Source: Gordonia heveisoli | GTDB taxonomy: Bacteria > Actinomycetota > Actinomycetes > Mycobacteriales > Mycobacteriaceae | Direction of reading: 5' to 3' | Length of the DNA: 64,000 nt | Assembly (NCBI RefSeq): GCF_030315745.1 | Contig: NZ_JASXSH010000007.1 | Location: 124,001-188,000 of the forward strand | Made by a program: the position numbers and the translations under genes | The notes under the pieces: generated by a model | The model's input: the letters and a program-made list of their open reading frames with translations, nothing else | Database searches by the model: none | What the model was told of the DNA's origin: nothing | Shown: positions 27,755 to 37,028 of the stretch, piece by piece | Numbering within the stretch: position 1 is the first letter of the stretch | How the letters are laid out: each line of letters opens with the position of its first letter

Positions 27755-30700
27755 ATGGACGGCGTGGTTTCGGGATCTCGGCGCAGACAGGCGGGTGTTC
27801 CGCGGGGTACCGCCCTGCGGGCGCGGCTGGTCGCGGCGTCCGGGGCCGCCGATGCCGACCGGCAGTGGCCCTCCGAAGTGGCCGCGATAATCACGTCGGG
27901 ACGCGCAGCCACCGGTACCGACGCGACGTCGGCGTGGCAGCCGATCCGCGTGCACGGCGGTCCGGGCAGCGGCAAGTCGGCACTGATCGTCGCTGCCGCG
28001 GTCGCCCGCCTCACCGACCCCGACGTCGACCCGGAATCGGTCCTGGTGCTGGCCGCCAATCGGCGCGCGTCCATCGCCCTGCGTGAGGAGATCACCCGGC
28101 GCGTGCTGTCGGCGGCCACCGGCGGACGCCGAGTACTCGGGGGAGCGTTGCGTGAGCCGCTGGTGCGGACCGTGCACTCCTATGCCTTCGCGATCCTGCG
28201 GCTGCAGGCCAGTGCGCACGGTAACCCGCCCCCGCGGCTCATCACCGGTTCCGAGCAGGACGTGGTGTTGCGTGAACTGCTCGCAGGCGACATCGAGGAC
28301 GGAGCCGAATATTGGCCCAAACACCTACGGCCGGCCCTGGGCACCAATGGTTTCGCGCAGGCGCTTCGCGATCTGATGATGCGGGCCGCCGAACGTGGTG
28401 TTGGCCCGGAGGAACTGGCGGCGCTCGGGCGCAGGCACCGGCATCCGGAATGGGTGGCCGCGGCACACGCGTTCGCCCAGTACGAGCAGAACATGCTGTT
28501 GCGCGGGGCGGTGGGACTCCAGACGCCGGGAGCCTCCGCGCCCGCGGTGGACGCCGCCGAACTCGTCGGGTCGGCGTTGTCGGCCTTCGCCCTCGATCCG
28601 GAACTGCTCGACGCACAACGCCGCCGGATCCGCCACCTGCTCGTCGACGACGCGCAGCATCTCGACCCCCAGGCGGCGCAGTTGGTGCGGTTGATCGGGA
28701 CCGGCACCACGACGACCCTGATCGCCGCCGACACCGATCAGTCCGTCTTCGGGTTCCGCGGTGCGAGTCCGCGTTTCGCCGACGAACTGGTGGCCACGGG
28801 CTCGTCCCAGGACATCGTGCTGCGGGAGAACTTCCGCAGCCACCCGACGATCGCGACCGTGGGACAGGCGATCTCGGCGCGGCTGCCGGGGGCGCGGCCG
28901 CACCCGTATCCGCTGCCCGTCGAACCCGAGGAACCGGACCTCTTCGGCGGTGCCGACGTACGGGTGTTCTCCTCGGCGGCGAAAGAGGCCACTGCGATCG
29001 CCGATCTGTTGCGGCGAGCGCATCTGTTCGAAGGGGTGCCGTGGTCGCAGATGGCGGTGGTGGTGCGGTCGGTGTCGCTGGCGTTGCCGCCGCTGCGGCG
29101 GGCGTTCCGCTCGGCGGGGGTGCCGGTGATGACCCCGGCCAACGATCTCCCGCTGCATCGGCAGCGTGCCGTCATCGCGCTCATGCTGGTGCTGCGGGCG
29201 GTGGCGCTCCGCGACAACGAGGTCGGCGGCGGGGACGCCTTCACCGTCGAGGACACCGTCACGCTGTTGTCCGGCCCGATCGGTGCGGCCGATCCGGGTG
29301 CGATGCGGCGGCTACGGCGCGGGATCCGGCGCATAGACGAGGCCGACGACGCAGCGGCGCAACAGGATTCACTGGGTTCGCTGCGCCGGGCCATTCTCGA
29401 CCCGCACGTGGGCGACCGCTACCGAAAGAAGCTGACCGAGACCGAGGCCACCCCGCTGATCAGGGTGCTCGACGTGATCGCCGCAGCCATGGCGACGCAT
29501 CGGTCGCGGCACAGTGTCGAGGAGACGCTGTGGTCGGCGTGGCAGGCGACCGGATTGGAACGACGCTGGGCGGCGGCGGCCATTCGGGGCGGACCGGGTG
29601 GCGAGCAGGCCGATCGCGATCTCGACGCGGTGATGGCGATGTTCGAGGCAGCAGGTAATTTCGCCGACACGCTGCCCGCCGCCGGGCCCGGCGGATTCGT
29701 CGACTACCTTTCTCAGCTGCACATTCCCCGTGATTCGCGGGCGGTGAGCGCGGCCGCGGAATCGGTGACGGTGCTCTCCGCCCACGCGGCGACCGGACGG
29801 GAATGGGATGTGGTGGCAGTCGCGGGGGTCCTCGACGGGCTGTGGCCGTCGTTGCGCAGCCGTGGCGGGGTGCTGGCGACCGGTCAGCTCGTCGACCTTC
29901 TCGACGGAATCGACCCGGAGGCGGTGGATACCCTCGCGCGCGGTGCCACCGCCCTCGCCGACGAACGCAGGCTCTTCCTCGTCGCCTGCACCAGAGCACG
30001 GCGCCGGTTGCTGGTCACGGCCGTCGAGGACGGTAGCGGTGATGCCTCCCCATCGCGGTTCATCGCCGAGATCGCCGGGGCGGCCGGATCTTCCGAGGAT
30101 GCCGACGACGCCGCGGACATGCTGCCGCTGGATCCGGGGGTGGACCGGGTGCTGTCGCTGCCGTCGCTCGTCGCGACACTGCGTTCGGTGGTGATCGACG
30201 GCGCCGCCCACCCGGACGGCACCGAACCCGACGCGCGCACCCGCGCGGCGGCCAGACTCCTCGCACAACTCGCCGACTCGGATATCCCGGGGGCTCACCC
30301 GCGGGACTGGTACGGGTTGGCCCCGCCGAGTTCGGACACCGCGCTGTGGACCCCCGACCGTGGTCCGGTGGTGCTGTCGCCGTCGACGGTCGACGCACTC
30401 AACAAGTGCTCGTTGCGCTGGCTGCTCGAACGTTCCGGCGGACGCGACGGGGACGGGACCCCCGCGATTACCGGCAGTATCGTGCACACCCTCGTCCAGG
30501 CGGTGGCCGGTCAGCTCGATCCGGCCGAGGTGACCGCCGCGTTGCGTGGCATCTGGGATCGCGTCGACACCGGTGTCGGCTGGTATTCGGCACGCGAACT
30601 CCAACGCGCCGAGGACATGCTCACCCATTTCCGGGACTGGCTGCGACTCTCGCGCGCCGACCTGACCGAGGTCGGCGTCGAATTGCCGGTCGATGCCACC

Positions 30701-31144
30701 ATTGCGCCTGACGGCGACGATCCGGCCGTCCGCCTGCGCGGCCGGGTGGATCGTCTCGAGCAGGACGCGAACGGTCGGCCGGTGGTCATCGACGTCAAGA
30801 CCGCCAAGACGCCGATCACCAAGGCCGACGCCGAACAGCACGCTCAGATGGCCGCCTACCAGGTGGCCCTCGCCCACGGCGGGGTCGTCGGGGCCCCCGC
30901 CGAGGCAGGCGGTGCACGGCTGGTCTACGTGTCTTCGGCGAACCGCAATTCCGGTGCGGCCGAACGGGTGCAGGATCCGCTGACACCCGAGCTGCTCGAC
31001 GAGTGGATCGGAATCGTCCGGCACGCGGCCCGCGCCAGCATCGGACCCGACTACACCGCGACACCCAACCCGGGGTGCGTGCACTGTTCGCTGACCGCGA
31101 GCTGCCCCACCCAGATCCGCGGTAAGGCGGTGACCGATGACTGA
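27755..31144 (+). CDS. adnA: Helicase-nuclease AdnA
   Basis: A 1129-residue subunit of the AdnAB helicase-nuclease that resects double-strand breaks in mycobacteria and relatives. The UvrD-like P-loop is GGPGSGKSAL (near residue 68-78), followed by LLVDDAQHLDP (DDAQ in place of the usual DExQ) and DTDQSVFGFRGA. The C-terminal RecB-type nuclease shows GRVDRLEQ, VIDVKTAKTPI and QMAAYQVAL. Cysteines in LNKCSLRWLL and GCVHCSLTASCP (C..CxxCx5C) suit an iron-sulfur cluster. Start taken at ATG 27755; a GTG at 27764 is close by. It overlaps adnB by eight nt. Confidence 0.95.
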   Translation: MDGVVSGSRRRQAGVPRGTALRARLVAASGAADADRQWPSEVAAIITSGRAATGTDATSAWQPIRVHGGPGSGKSALIVAAAVARLTDPDVDPESVLVLAANRRASIALREEITRRVLSAATGGRRVLGGALREPLVRTVHSYAFAILRLQASAHGNPPPRLITGSEQDVVLRELLAGDIEDGAEYWPKHLRPALGTNGFAQALRDLMMRAAERGVGPEELAALGRRHRHPEWVAAAHAFAQYEQNMLLRGAVGLQTPGASAPAVDAAELVGSALSAFALDPELLDAQRRRIRHLLVDDAQHLDPQAAQLVRLIGTGTTTTLIAADTDQSVFGFRGASPRFADELVATGSSQDIVLRENFRSHPTIATVGQAISARLPGARPHPYPLPVEPEEPDLFGGADVRVFSSAAKEATAIADLLRRAHLFEGVPWSQMAVVVRSVSLALPPLRRAFRSAGVPVMTPANDLPLHRQRAVIALMLVLRAVALRDNEVGGGDAFTVEDTVTLLSGPIGAADPGAMRRLRRGIRRIDEADDAAAQQDSLGSLRRAILDPHVGDRYRKKLTETEATPLIRVLDVIAAAMATHRSRHSVEETLWSAWQATGLERRWAAAAIRGGPGGEQADRDLDAVMAMFEAAGNFADTLPAAGPGGFVDYLSQLHIPRDSRAVSAAAESVTVLSAHAATGREWDVVAVAGVLDGLWPSLRSRGGVLATGQLVDLLDGIDPEAVDTLARGATALADERRLFLVACTRARRRLLVTAVEDGSGDASPSRFIAEIAGAAGSSEDADDAADMLPLDPGVDRVLSLPSLVATLRSVVIDGAAHPDGTEPDARTRAAARLLAQLADSDIPGAHPRDWYGLAPPSSDTALWTPDRGPVVLSPSTVDALNKCSLRWLLERSGGRDGDGTPAITGSIVHTLVQAVAGQLDPAEVTAALRGIWDRVDTGVGWYSARELQRAEDMLTHFRDWLRLSRADLTEVGVELPVDATIAPDGDDPAVRLRGRVDRLEQDANGRPVVIDVKTAKTPITKADAEQHAQMAAYQVALAHGGVVGAPAEAGGARLVYVSSANRNSGAAERVQDPLTPELLDEWIGIVRHAARASIGPDYTATPNPGCVHCSLTASCPTQIRGKAVTDD

Positions 31145-34100
31145 CCCGACGACCCGGGCGCGGATCAGCGCCACATCGGTGGCCGCGGCGCTCGGGCTGC
31201 CCACGCCGACCCCGGAACAGGTTGCGGTGATCGAAGGTCCGATCGAACCGATGCTCGTGGTGGCGGGCGCCGGGGCGGGGAAGACCGAGACGATGGCCGC
31301 CCGCGTCGTCTGGCTGGTCGCCAACCAGATCGTGGCACCCGACGAGATCCTGGGCCTGACCTTCACGCGTAAGGCGGCCAGCGAACTGGGCGCCCGCATC
31401 CGCCGCAGGCTGTCGACGCTGTCGGGGTCACCGGCCCTGCGCAACTGGGATCCGGACGGCACCTTGATGGCGCGGCTGCGTGGTGCCGATCCCGAGGTCA
31501 GTACCTATCACGCCTACGCGGGTCGGTTGATCGCCGACTACGGACTGCTGCTGCCGGTGGAACCGAGTTCGACGCTGCTCAGTGAGACCGAGCTGTGGCA
31601 GTTGGCGTTCTCGCTGGTGTCGAATTGGCCGGGCGAGCTGAACACGTCGAAGATGCCGGCGAGTGTGACCGAGGCGGTGCTCAAACTCTACGGTGAGATC
31701 TCCGAACACCTCGTGGACATCGATGCGCTGGCCGATGCGGGTTCGGAACTCTACGACATGGTCGAGACCTTGCCCAAGGGGCCCCGGCAGCGCGACACCC
31801 CGACCCAGGCGCTGCTGAAGGTGCGTGAGGTCATCGATGAGCGGCGCCAATTGGTCCCGATGGTGCGGTCACTCGCGGCCACCATGCGTGAGCAGTCGGT
31901 CCTCGACTTCGGGTCGCAGATGTCGCTGGCCGCGCGTCTGGTCGCCACCAACCCGGAGGTGGTTGCGGCCGAACGTGGTTCGTTCCGCGCGGTGCTGCTC
32001 GACGAGTACCAGGACACCGGACACTCCCAGCGCATCCTGTTGTCGGCGCTGTTCGGCGGAGCTCCGGCCGCCGATCGCCCACCGGTGGCGGTGACGGCGG
32101 TCGGTGACCCGATCCAGTCCATCTATGGCTGGCGCGGGGCGTCGGCGGCCAATCTGCCACGCTTCGCCCGGGATTTCCCGCGCCGGGACGGTTCGCCCGC
32201 CGACCGGCTGGAACTGCTGACCAGCTGGCGGAACGCCGAGAATGGACTGCGCCTGGCCAACCACATCTCGGAGGAGTTGCGGCGCAAAGGAATCCCGGTC
32301 AGCGTGCTGCGGACTCGTCCCGACGCCCCGGCCGGTACGGCGACGCTCGCGCTGACCGAGACGGTACTGGACGAGCGGGATTGGATCGCGGCGCGGATCG
32401 AAGATCATTGGCGCGCCGCCGAGACCGCGGGGACACCGCCGCCGACGACGGCGATCCTGGTGCGCCGCAACGAGGATTCGGCGCCGCTGGCCGCCGCGCT
32501 GGAGAGTCGGGGTATCCCCGCAGAGGTCGTCGGTATCGGCGGACTGCTGCATGTGCCGGAGATCGAGGATGTGGTCGCCACCCTGCGGCTGATGGCCGAC
32601 CCGATGGCCGGAACCGCGGCGATGCGGCTGCTGACCGGTGCGCGCTGGCGCCTCGGTGCGGCCGACCTTGCCGCGCTGTGGCGTCGCGCGATGAACCTGG
32701 CGGCGCAGTCCGTCATCGATGCCGGGGGCATCGTGACCAGCCGCGCCGAACTCGACGCGGCCCTCGATGCGGTGCTGCCCACCGAGATCGTCGATCAGGC
32801 GGGAATCGCCGACGCGGTGATCGACCCCGGCGACGAGTCGAACTACAGCAAGGCGGGATTCGCGCGGATCCGCGCCTTCGGCGCCCAGCTGGAATCACTG
32901 CGCAGGCGGATCGGTCAGCCACTGCCCGAACTCGTCGCCGACGTCGAGAACACCATCGGGGTAGGGGTGGAGGCGCAGATCCGCGCCCGGCGGATGCGTG
33001 GCACCATCACCGGCCGCGAACATCTCGACGCATTCGCCGAATATGTGAGCCGCTACGCCGACCGTCCGGGCGCGAATCTGCCGGGACTGCTGGCCTTCCT
33101 GGAGACCGCGGAGACGATCGAGAAGGGTTTGGAACCCGGTCGCATCGAGGTGGCCGAGCAGCGGGTGCAGATCCTGACCGTGCATGCGGCGAAAGGTCTG
33201 GAGTGGGATGTGGTGGCGATCGCCCACCTGTGCCGGGGCATCTTCCCGAGTGCGAAGGCCGACACCACCTGGCTGGGCAGTGCGCGTGAGCTGCCCGCCG
33301 AGCTGCGCGGCGATCTCGCCGTACGGGCCGATACCGCGGACGGGTCGGCGACCGAAGGGTTCCCGCCGCTGGATGTGTCCACAGTTGCAGATCGCAAACA
33401 GCTCGAGGTGGCGCTCGCCGATCACAAGGACGACATCGCCGCCCGCCGTCTGGAGGAGGACCGGCGGCTGCTCTATGTCGCGTTGACCCGGGCGCGCTCG
33501 GATCTACTGGTCTCGGCACACTACTGGTCGGAGGGCGCGGAGAAGCCGCGGGGCGGCTCGGATTTCTTCGACGAACTCCTCGAAGCGGTAGATGCCGCCG
33601 TCGCCGATCCGGACATCGACGCACCCGGACTCACCGTCGACGTGCGGGCCCCCGATCCTGCGGACGGTGTGACCAACCCGCTGGCCGATCAGGTGGCGAG
33701 CGTGATGTGGCCCGCCGACCCGCTCGCCGGACGGCGCGAGCAGGTCACGGCCGCCGAACGTCTGGTGCTGGCGGCGCTGTCCGATCGCGAGGTGCAGGCA
33801 CTCTTCGACGAGGAACCAACAGATCCCGCGATTGCTGGCGAGGAATCGGCGCCGGCCGTCCTCACCGACGAGGAACAGGAGATCGCGGACTGGGAGGCGG
33901 AGGTGGCCGCGCTGCTCGCCGAACATCGGCTGGGCAACCAGGCGCTGGTCGAGCAGGCGCTGCCGACGCATCTGTCGGTCAGCCAGCTCGTCGAATTAGA
34001 TTCCGACGAAGCGGAATTCGCGCGTCGCCTGCGACGGCCGACACCGTTCCGGCCGAATCCGACGGCTCGGCGCGGCACCGCGTTCCACGCCTGGGTGGAG

Positions 34101-34544
34101 CGCTGGTTCGGTGCCACCCGGCTTCTCGACATCGACGAACTGCCGGGAGCCGCGGATGCCAGCGCGGCGCCCGATGCCGACCTGGAGACGTTGCGCGAGT
34201 CCTTCCTGGCCTCACCGTGGGCGGCGCGCAGCCCGACCGAGGTTGAAGTGCCCTTCGAGACGGTGATCGGCGGAATCGTCGTCCGCGGCCGGATCGATGC
34301 AGTGTTCCCCGACGCGGACGGCTCGTGGATCGTCGTCGACTGGAAGACCGGTGCGATGCCCGAACCGGCACAGCGGGAGTCGCTGTTCATCCAGCTCGCC
34401 GCCTACCGGATCGCGTGGGCGCAGCTGGCCGGGGTGCCCGTCGAGCGGGTGCGGGCGGCCTTCCACTACGTCCGCGTCGGGCAGACACTCGAAGCCGACA
34501 AGCTGCCCGATGAGGCCACGCTCGCGGCGAAGCTGGCACGCTGA
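31137..34544 (+). CDS. adnB: Helicase-nuclease AdnB
   Basis: A 1135-residue partner of AdnA and the main motor. The UvrD/Rep motifs are intact: VVAGAGAGKTETMAARV, LGLTFTRKAASELG, LLDEYQDTGHSQ, GDPIQSIYGWRGA, LTVHAAKGLEWDVV and LLYVALTRAR. The C-terminal nuclease has GRIDAVFPD and IVVDWKTGAMP followed by QLAAYRIAW. The ATG lies eight nt inside adnA, so the heterodimer is made from coupled translation. Synteny matches the mycobacterial pair Rv3202c-Rv3201c. Confidence 0.96.
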   Translation: MTDPTTRARISATSVAAALGLPTPTPEQVAVIEGPIEPMLVVAGAGAGKTETMAARVVWLVANQIVAPDEILGLTFTRKAASELGARIRRRLSTLSGSPALRNWDPDGTLMARLRGADPEVSTYHAYAGRLIADYGLLLPVEPSSTLLSETELWQLAFSLVSNWPGELNTSKMPASVTEAVLKLYGEISEHLVDIDALADAGSELYDMVETLPKGPRQRDTPTQALLKVREVIDERRQLVPMVRSLAATMREQSVLDFGSQMSLAARLVATNPEVVAAERGSFRAVLLDEYQDTGHSQRILLSALFGGAPAADRPPVAVTAVGDPIQSIYGWRGASAANLPRFARDFPRRDGSPADRLELLTSWRNAENGLRLANHISEELRRKGIPVSVLRTRPDAPAGTATLALTETVLDERDWIAARIEDHWRAAETAGTPPPTTAILVRRNEDSAPLAAALESRGIPAEVVGIGGLLHVPEIEDVVATLRLMADPMAGTAAMRLLTGARWRLGAADLAALWRRAMNLAAQSVIDAGGIVTSRAELDAALDAVLPTEIVDQAGIADAVIDPGDESNYSKAGFARIRAFGAQLESLRRRIGQPLPELVADVENTIGVGVEAQIRARRMRGTITGREHLDAFAEYVSRYADRPGANLPGLLAFLETAETIEKGLEPGRIEVAEQRVQILTVHAAKGLEWDVVAIAHLCRGIFPSAKADTTWLGSARELPAELRGDLAVRADTADGSATEGFPPLDVSTVADRKQLEVALADHKDDIAARRLEEDRRLLYVALTRARSDLLVSAHYWSEGAEKPRGGSDFFDELLEAVDAAVADPDIDAPGLTVDVRAPDPADGVTNPLADQVASVMWPADPLAGRREQVTAAERLVLAALSDREVQALFDEEPTDPAIAGEESAPAVLTDEEQEIADWEAEVAALLAEHRLGNQALVEQALPTHLSVSQLVELDSDEAEFARRLRRPTPFRPNPTARRGTAFHAWVERWFGATRLLDIDELPGAADASAAPDADLETLRESFLASPWAARSPTEVEVPFETVIGGIVVRGRIDAVFPDADGSWIVVDWKTGAMPEPAQRESLFIQLAAYRIAWAQLAGVPVERVRAAFHYVRVGQTLEADKLPDEATLAAKLAR

Positions 34545-34555
34545 GACAAATGGGT

Positions 34556-34606
34556 TAGATTGCCCTAGTGAGCGAACAGCCCGTTGCCGGGCGGCCGCAT
34601 GCGTAA
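34556..34606 (+). promoter_or_regulatory. Leaderless 12-codon uORF overlapping the K+ channel start
   Basis: TAGATT at 34556-34561 stands six nt before a GTG at 34568, the spacing of leaderless starts here. That GTG opens VSEQPVAGRPHA and stops at TAA 34604-34606, six nt past the A of the channel's ATG at 34599. It would be a leader peptide coupled to the channel by overlap. A missed frameshift joining the two frames is the alternative. Confidence 0.5.
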
Positions 34607-35666
34607 TCGCCTGCGCCGCCGGTTCCTGTCCGAGGAACTGTCCGAACGTCCCGACCACGCATTGGTCGGCATCATCCGGATTCCCGAACTACAGCAGAGT
34701 CCCGGCTGGGCGATCGGTAAGCGTGTCGTATTCGCCGTGATCGCCCTGTTCTTCACCGCGGTGCTGGTCTATCTCGACCGCGACGGCTACCGCGACGTCC
34801 AAGAGGATCAGCTGTCCTTCCTGGACTCGCTGTACTACTCGGCGGTGACCTTGTCGACCACCGGATACGGCGACATCACCCCGTTGAGTCCGTCGGCCCG
34901 ACTCCTGAACCTGCTCATCATCACCCCGCTGCGCGTGCTGTTCCTGATCGTCCTCATCGGTACCACCCTGGAGGTGCTGACCGAACGGTCGCGGCAGGCG
35001 CTCAAGATCCAGCGTTGGAGGAACAGCGTGCGCAACCACACCGTCGTCATCGGGTACGGCACCAAGGGCCGCACCGCGGTCGACGCGATGATCGGCGACG
35101 GCATCAAGCCTGCCGAGATCGTGATCGTCGACGCCGATGCGAGCGTTCTGGAGGCGGCCGCCGCCGACGGATTGGTGACCGTCCGTGGCGACGCCACCAA
35201 ATCCGATGTGTTGCGGCTGGCGGGGGTGGCCCACGCGACGAGCATCGTGGTGGCCACCAACCGCGACGACACCGCGGTGCTGGCCACCCTGACCGCTCGG
35301 GAGATCAATCCACGAGCAAAGATCGTCGCCTCGATCCGGGAGTCGGAGAACACCCATCTGATGCGGCAGTCCGGCGCGAACTCGGTGGTCGTCTCCTCCG
35401 AGACCGCCGGTCGGCTGCTGGGTATCGCCACCATGACCCCGTCGGTGGTGGAGGTGATCGAGGATCTGCTGACCCCCGATGCCGGCTATGCGATCGCCGA
35501 ACGCGAGGTCGAGCCCGGCGAGTCCGGCGGGTCGCCCGCCCATACCCGCGACATCGTGCTCGGTGTGGTGCGCAACGGCGTGCTGCGCCGCGTCGGCGAT
35601 GCCGAGGTGGAGCAGATCGAGGTCGGCGACCGGTTGCTCTATGTCCGTAAGGGGGCACCGGAATGA
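34599..35666 (+). CDS. Potassium channel with TrkA-N (RCK) domain
   Basis: A 355-residue channel. Two membrane helices flank the selectivity filter TLSTTGYGDITPLSPS (GYGD), and the cytoplasmic RCK domain begins IGYGTKGRTAVDAMIGDG with the Rossmann GxGxxG-like turn, continuing IVVATNRDDTAVL. The family gates K+ flow in response to ligands such as nucleotides or Ca2+. The frame extends to a TTG at 34584, but the ATG at 34599 is preferred. It follows adnB by 54 nt and overlaps nudC by ATGA; the order matches mycobacterial Rv3200c-Rv3199c. Confidence 0.93.
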   Translation: MRNRLRRRFLSEELSERPDHALVGIIRIPELQQSPGWAIGKRVVFAVIALFFTAVLVYLDRDGYRDVQEDQLSFLDSLYYSAVTLSTTGYGDITPLSPSARLLNLLIITPLRVLFLIVLIGTTLEVLTERSRQALKIQRWRNSVRNHTVVIGYGTKGRTAVDAMIGDGIKPAEIVIVDADASVLEAAAADGLVTVRGDATKSDVLRLAGVAHATSIVVATNRDDTAVLATLTAREINPRAKIVASIRESENTHLMRQSGANSVVVSSETAGRLLGIATMTPSVVEVIEDLLTPDAGYAIAEREVEPGESGGSPAHTRDIVLGVVRNGVLRRVGDAEVEQIEVGDRLLYVRKGAPE

Positions 35667-36598
35667 GCGGCCGATTCATCCTGCCCGAACCTCCGCTGCT
35701 GTCCCGGTCGGTCTTCGACCGGGCCGACGAGATCCGCGACGACACCGACCGGATGCGGACCGGCTGGACCTCGGCGAAGGTCCTGCTGGTCGACCCGGAC
35801 GGGCGCTACCCGGTGAATGGCAACGGCGGGCTCCACTGGCTGGACGCGGCCACCGTCGCCGACGAGCCGCCCGCGGATGCGGTGTTCCTCGGCGTCCTCG
35901 ACACCGACCGCTGGACGCGTCGCGTCGACCACATCGACGGCCCCACCGACGACGCGCGGCGCGGTGCGGCCCGGCTGTCGGCCGATGAGGCGGGCATCCT
36001 CGCGACCGCACTGGGCATCCTCAACTGGCACGCGTCGGCCCGGCATTCCCCGTTCGACGGATCGGCGACGGTACCCGCTCGTGGCGGTTGGGTGCGCCGC
36101 CATGTGGCGTCCGGGCGGGACGAGTTCCCGCGGACCGATCCGGCCATCATCACCGTCGTCCACGACGGCGCCGACCGCATCCTCCTCGGCCGTCAGGCGG
36201 TCTGGCCCGACGGCTGGTACTCGACGCTCGCCGGCTTTGTCGAGCCGGGGGAGTCCTTGGAGCAGTGCGTGATTCGGGAGGTGCACGAGGAGGTCGGCAT
36301 CACCGTCACCGAACCGCGGTATCTGGGCAGCCAGCCGTGGCCGTTCCCACGGTCGCTGATGGTGGGGTTCGCCGCCCTCGGCAACCCCGACGACGAGCTG
36401 GCCTTCCTCGACGGTGAGATCGGTGACGCGCAGTGGTTCCACCGCGACGAGGTGCGCGCCGCGCTGGCCGCAGGCAGCGATTGGGTACGTTCGGATGCCG
36501 AGACGGCGCAACCGTCCGCCGCCGGCGAGGAACCGCGTCTGCGGCTGCCCGGATCCATCTCCATCGCGCGCACGATGATCGCCGCCTGGGCGGGCTGA
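35663..36598 (+). CDS. nudC: NAD(H) pyrophosphatase NudC
   Basis: A 311-residue Nudix hydrolase that cleaves NADH to NMNH and AMP and can remove NAD caps from RNA. The Nudix box is GFVEPGESLEQCVIREVHEE then VGI, and the NudC-specific SQPWPFPRSLM follows. The zinc ribbon of E. coli NudC is not kept: the segment where CxxC pairs should be reads NWHASARHSPFDGSATVP without cysteines, which I recall is usual in mycobacterial NudC. It overlaps the channel gene stop by four nt (ATGA). Confidence 0.94.
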   Translation: MSGRFILPEPPLLSRSVFDRADEIRDDTDRMRTGWTSAKVLLVDPDGRYPVNGNGGLHWLDAATVADEPPADAVFLGVLDTDRWTRRVDHIDGPTDDARRGAARLSADEAGILATALGILNWHASARHSPFDGSATVPARGGWVRRHVASGRDEFPRTDPAIITVVHDGADRILLGRQAVWPDGWYSTLAGFVEPGESLEQCVIREVHEEVGITVTEPRYLGSQPWPFPRSLMVGFAALGNPDDELAFLDGEIGDAQWFHRDEVRAALAAGSDWVRSDAETAQPSAAGEEPRLRLPGSISIARTMIAAWAG

Positions 36599-36646
36599 AC
36601 GGAGCGTCCGGGATCGTCGCCCGGGTTGCGGATCACAGTTGCTCGC

Positions 36647-36674
36647 GGGAACAACTCATCACCGACGTGGTGTT
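36647..36674 (+). promoter_or_regulatory. SigH-type promoter of mycoredoxin
   Basis: GGGAACA at 36647-36653, 17 nt, TGTT at 36671-36674, a full match to GGGAAYA-N16/17-nGTT apart from the first -10 base. The start codon is ten nt after the -10, so the message should have almost no leader. Confidence 0.75.
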
Positions 36675-36683
36675 ATGGGGGGC

Positions 36684-36968
36684 ATGAGCAACGTGATCGA
36701 TGACGAAGCAGGCTCGCGTACCTCCGAGACCGGCGAACTGACCATGTACACCACCTCGTGGTGCGGATACTGTGCGCGGCTGAAGACCGCGCTGCGTAGC
36801 AGTGGTATCGGATGGCAGGAGATCGACATCGAACTCAACCCGGATGCCGCCGAGTTCGTCGGCAGTGTCAACGGTGGCAACCATGTCGTGCCCACTGTCC
36901 TCTACGCCGACGGAACCACCGCCACGAATCCGTCGATCGCCGACGTCAAAGCCAAACTGGGTCGCTGA
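36684..36968 (+). CDS. mrx1: Mycoredoxin (Mrx1)
   Basis: A 94-residue glutaredoxin-fold protein with the redox motif WCGYC and the substrate groove VPTVLYADGTTATNPS. Mycoredoxin reduces mycothiol-protein mixed disulfides, using mycothiol in place of glutathione; M. tuberculosis Mrx1 (Rv3198A, recalled) is nearly identical around the active site. The ATG at 36684 begins MSNVIDDEAG; the longer frame from 36639 would include the promoter. A SigH-type promoter directly upstream fits induction by thiol stress, and sigH itself lies in this window. Confidence 0.95.
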   Translation: MSNVIDDEAGSRTSETGELTMYTTSWCGYCARLKTALRSSGIGWQEIDIELNPDAAEFVGSVNGGNHVVPTVLYADGTTATNPSIADVKAKLGR

Positions 36969-37028
36969 GACCGGGCGGCGCCGAACCGTCGGACGGCTTC
37001 GTCGGACCCGGATGCGATAGTGGGACGC

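Noticed and set aside
35663-36598. Loss of the NudC zinc cysteines as a novelty
   Set aside because: I recall the same lack in mycobacterial NudC, so it is a lineage trait rather than a local defect.
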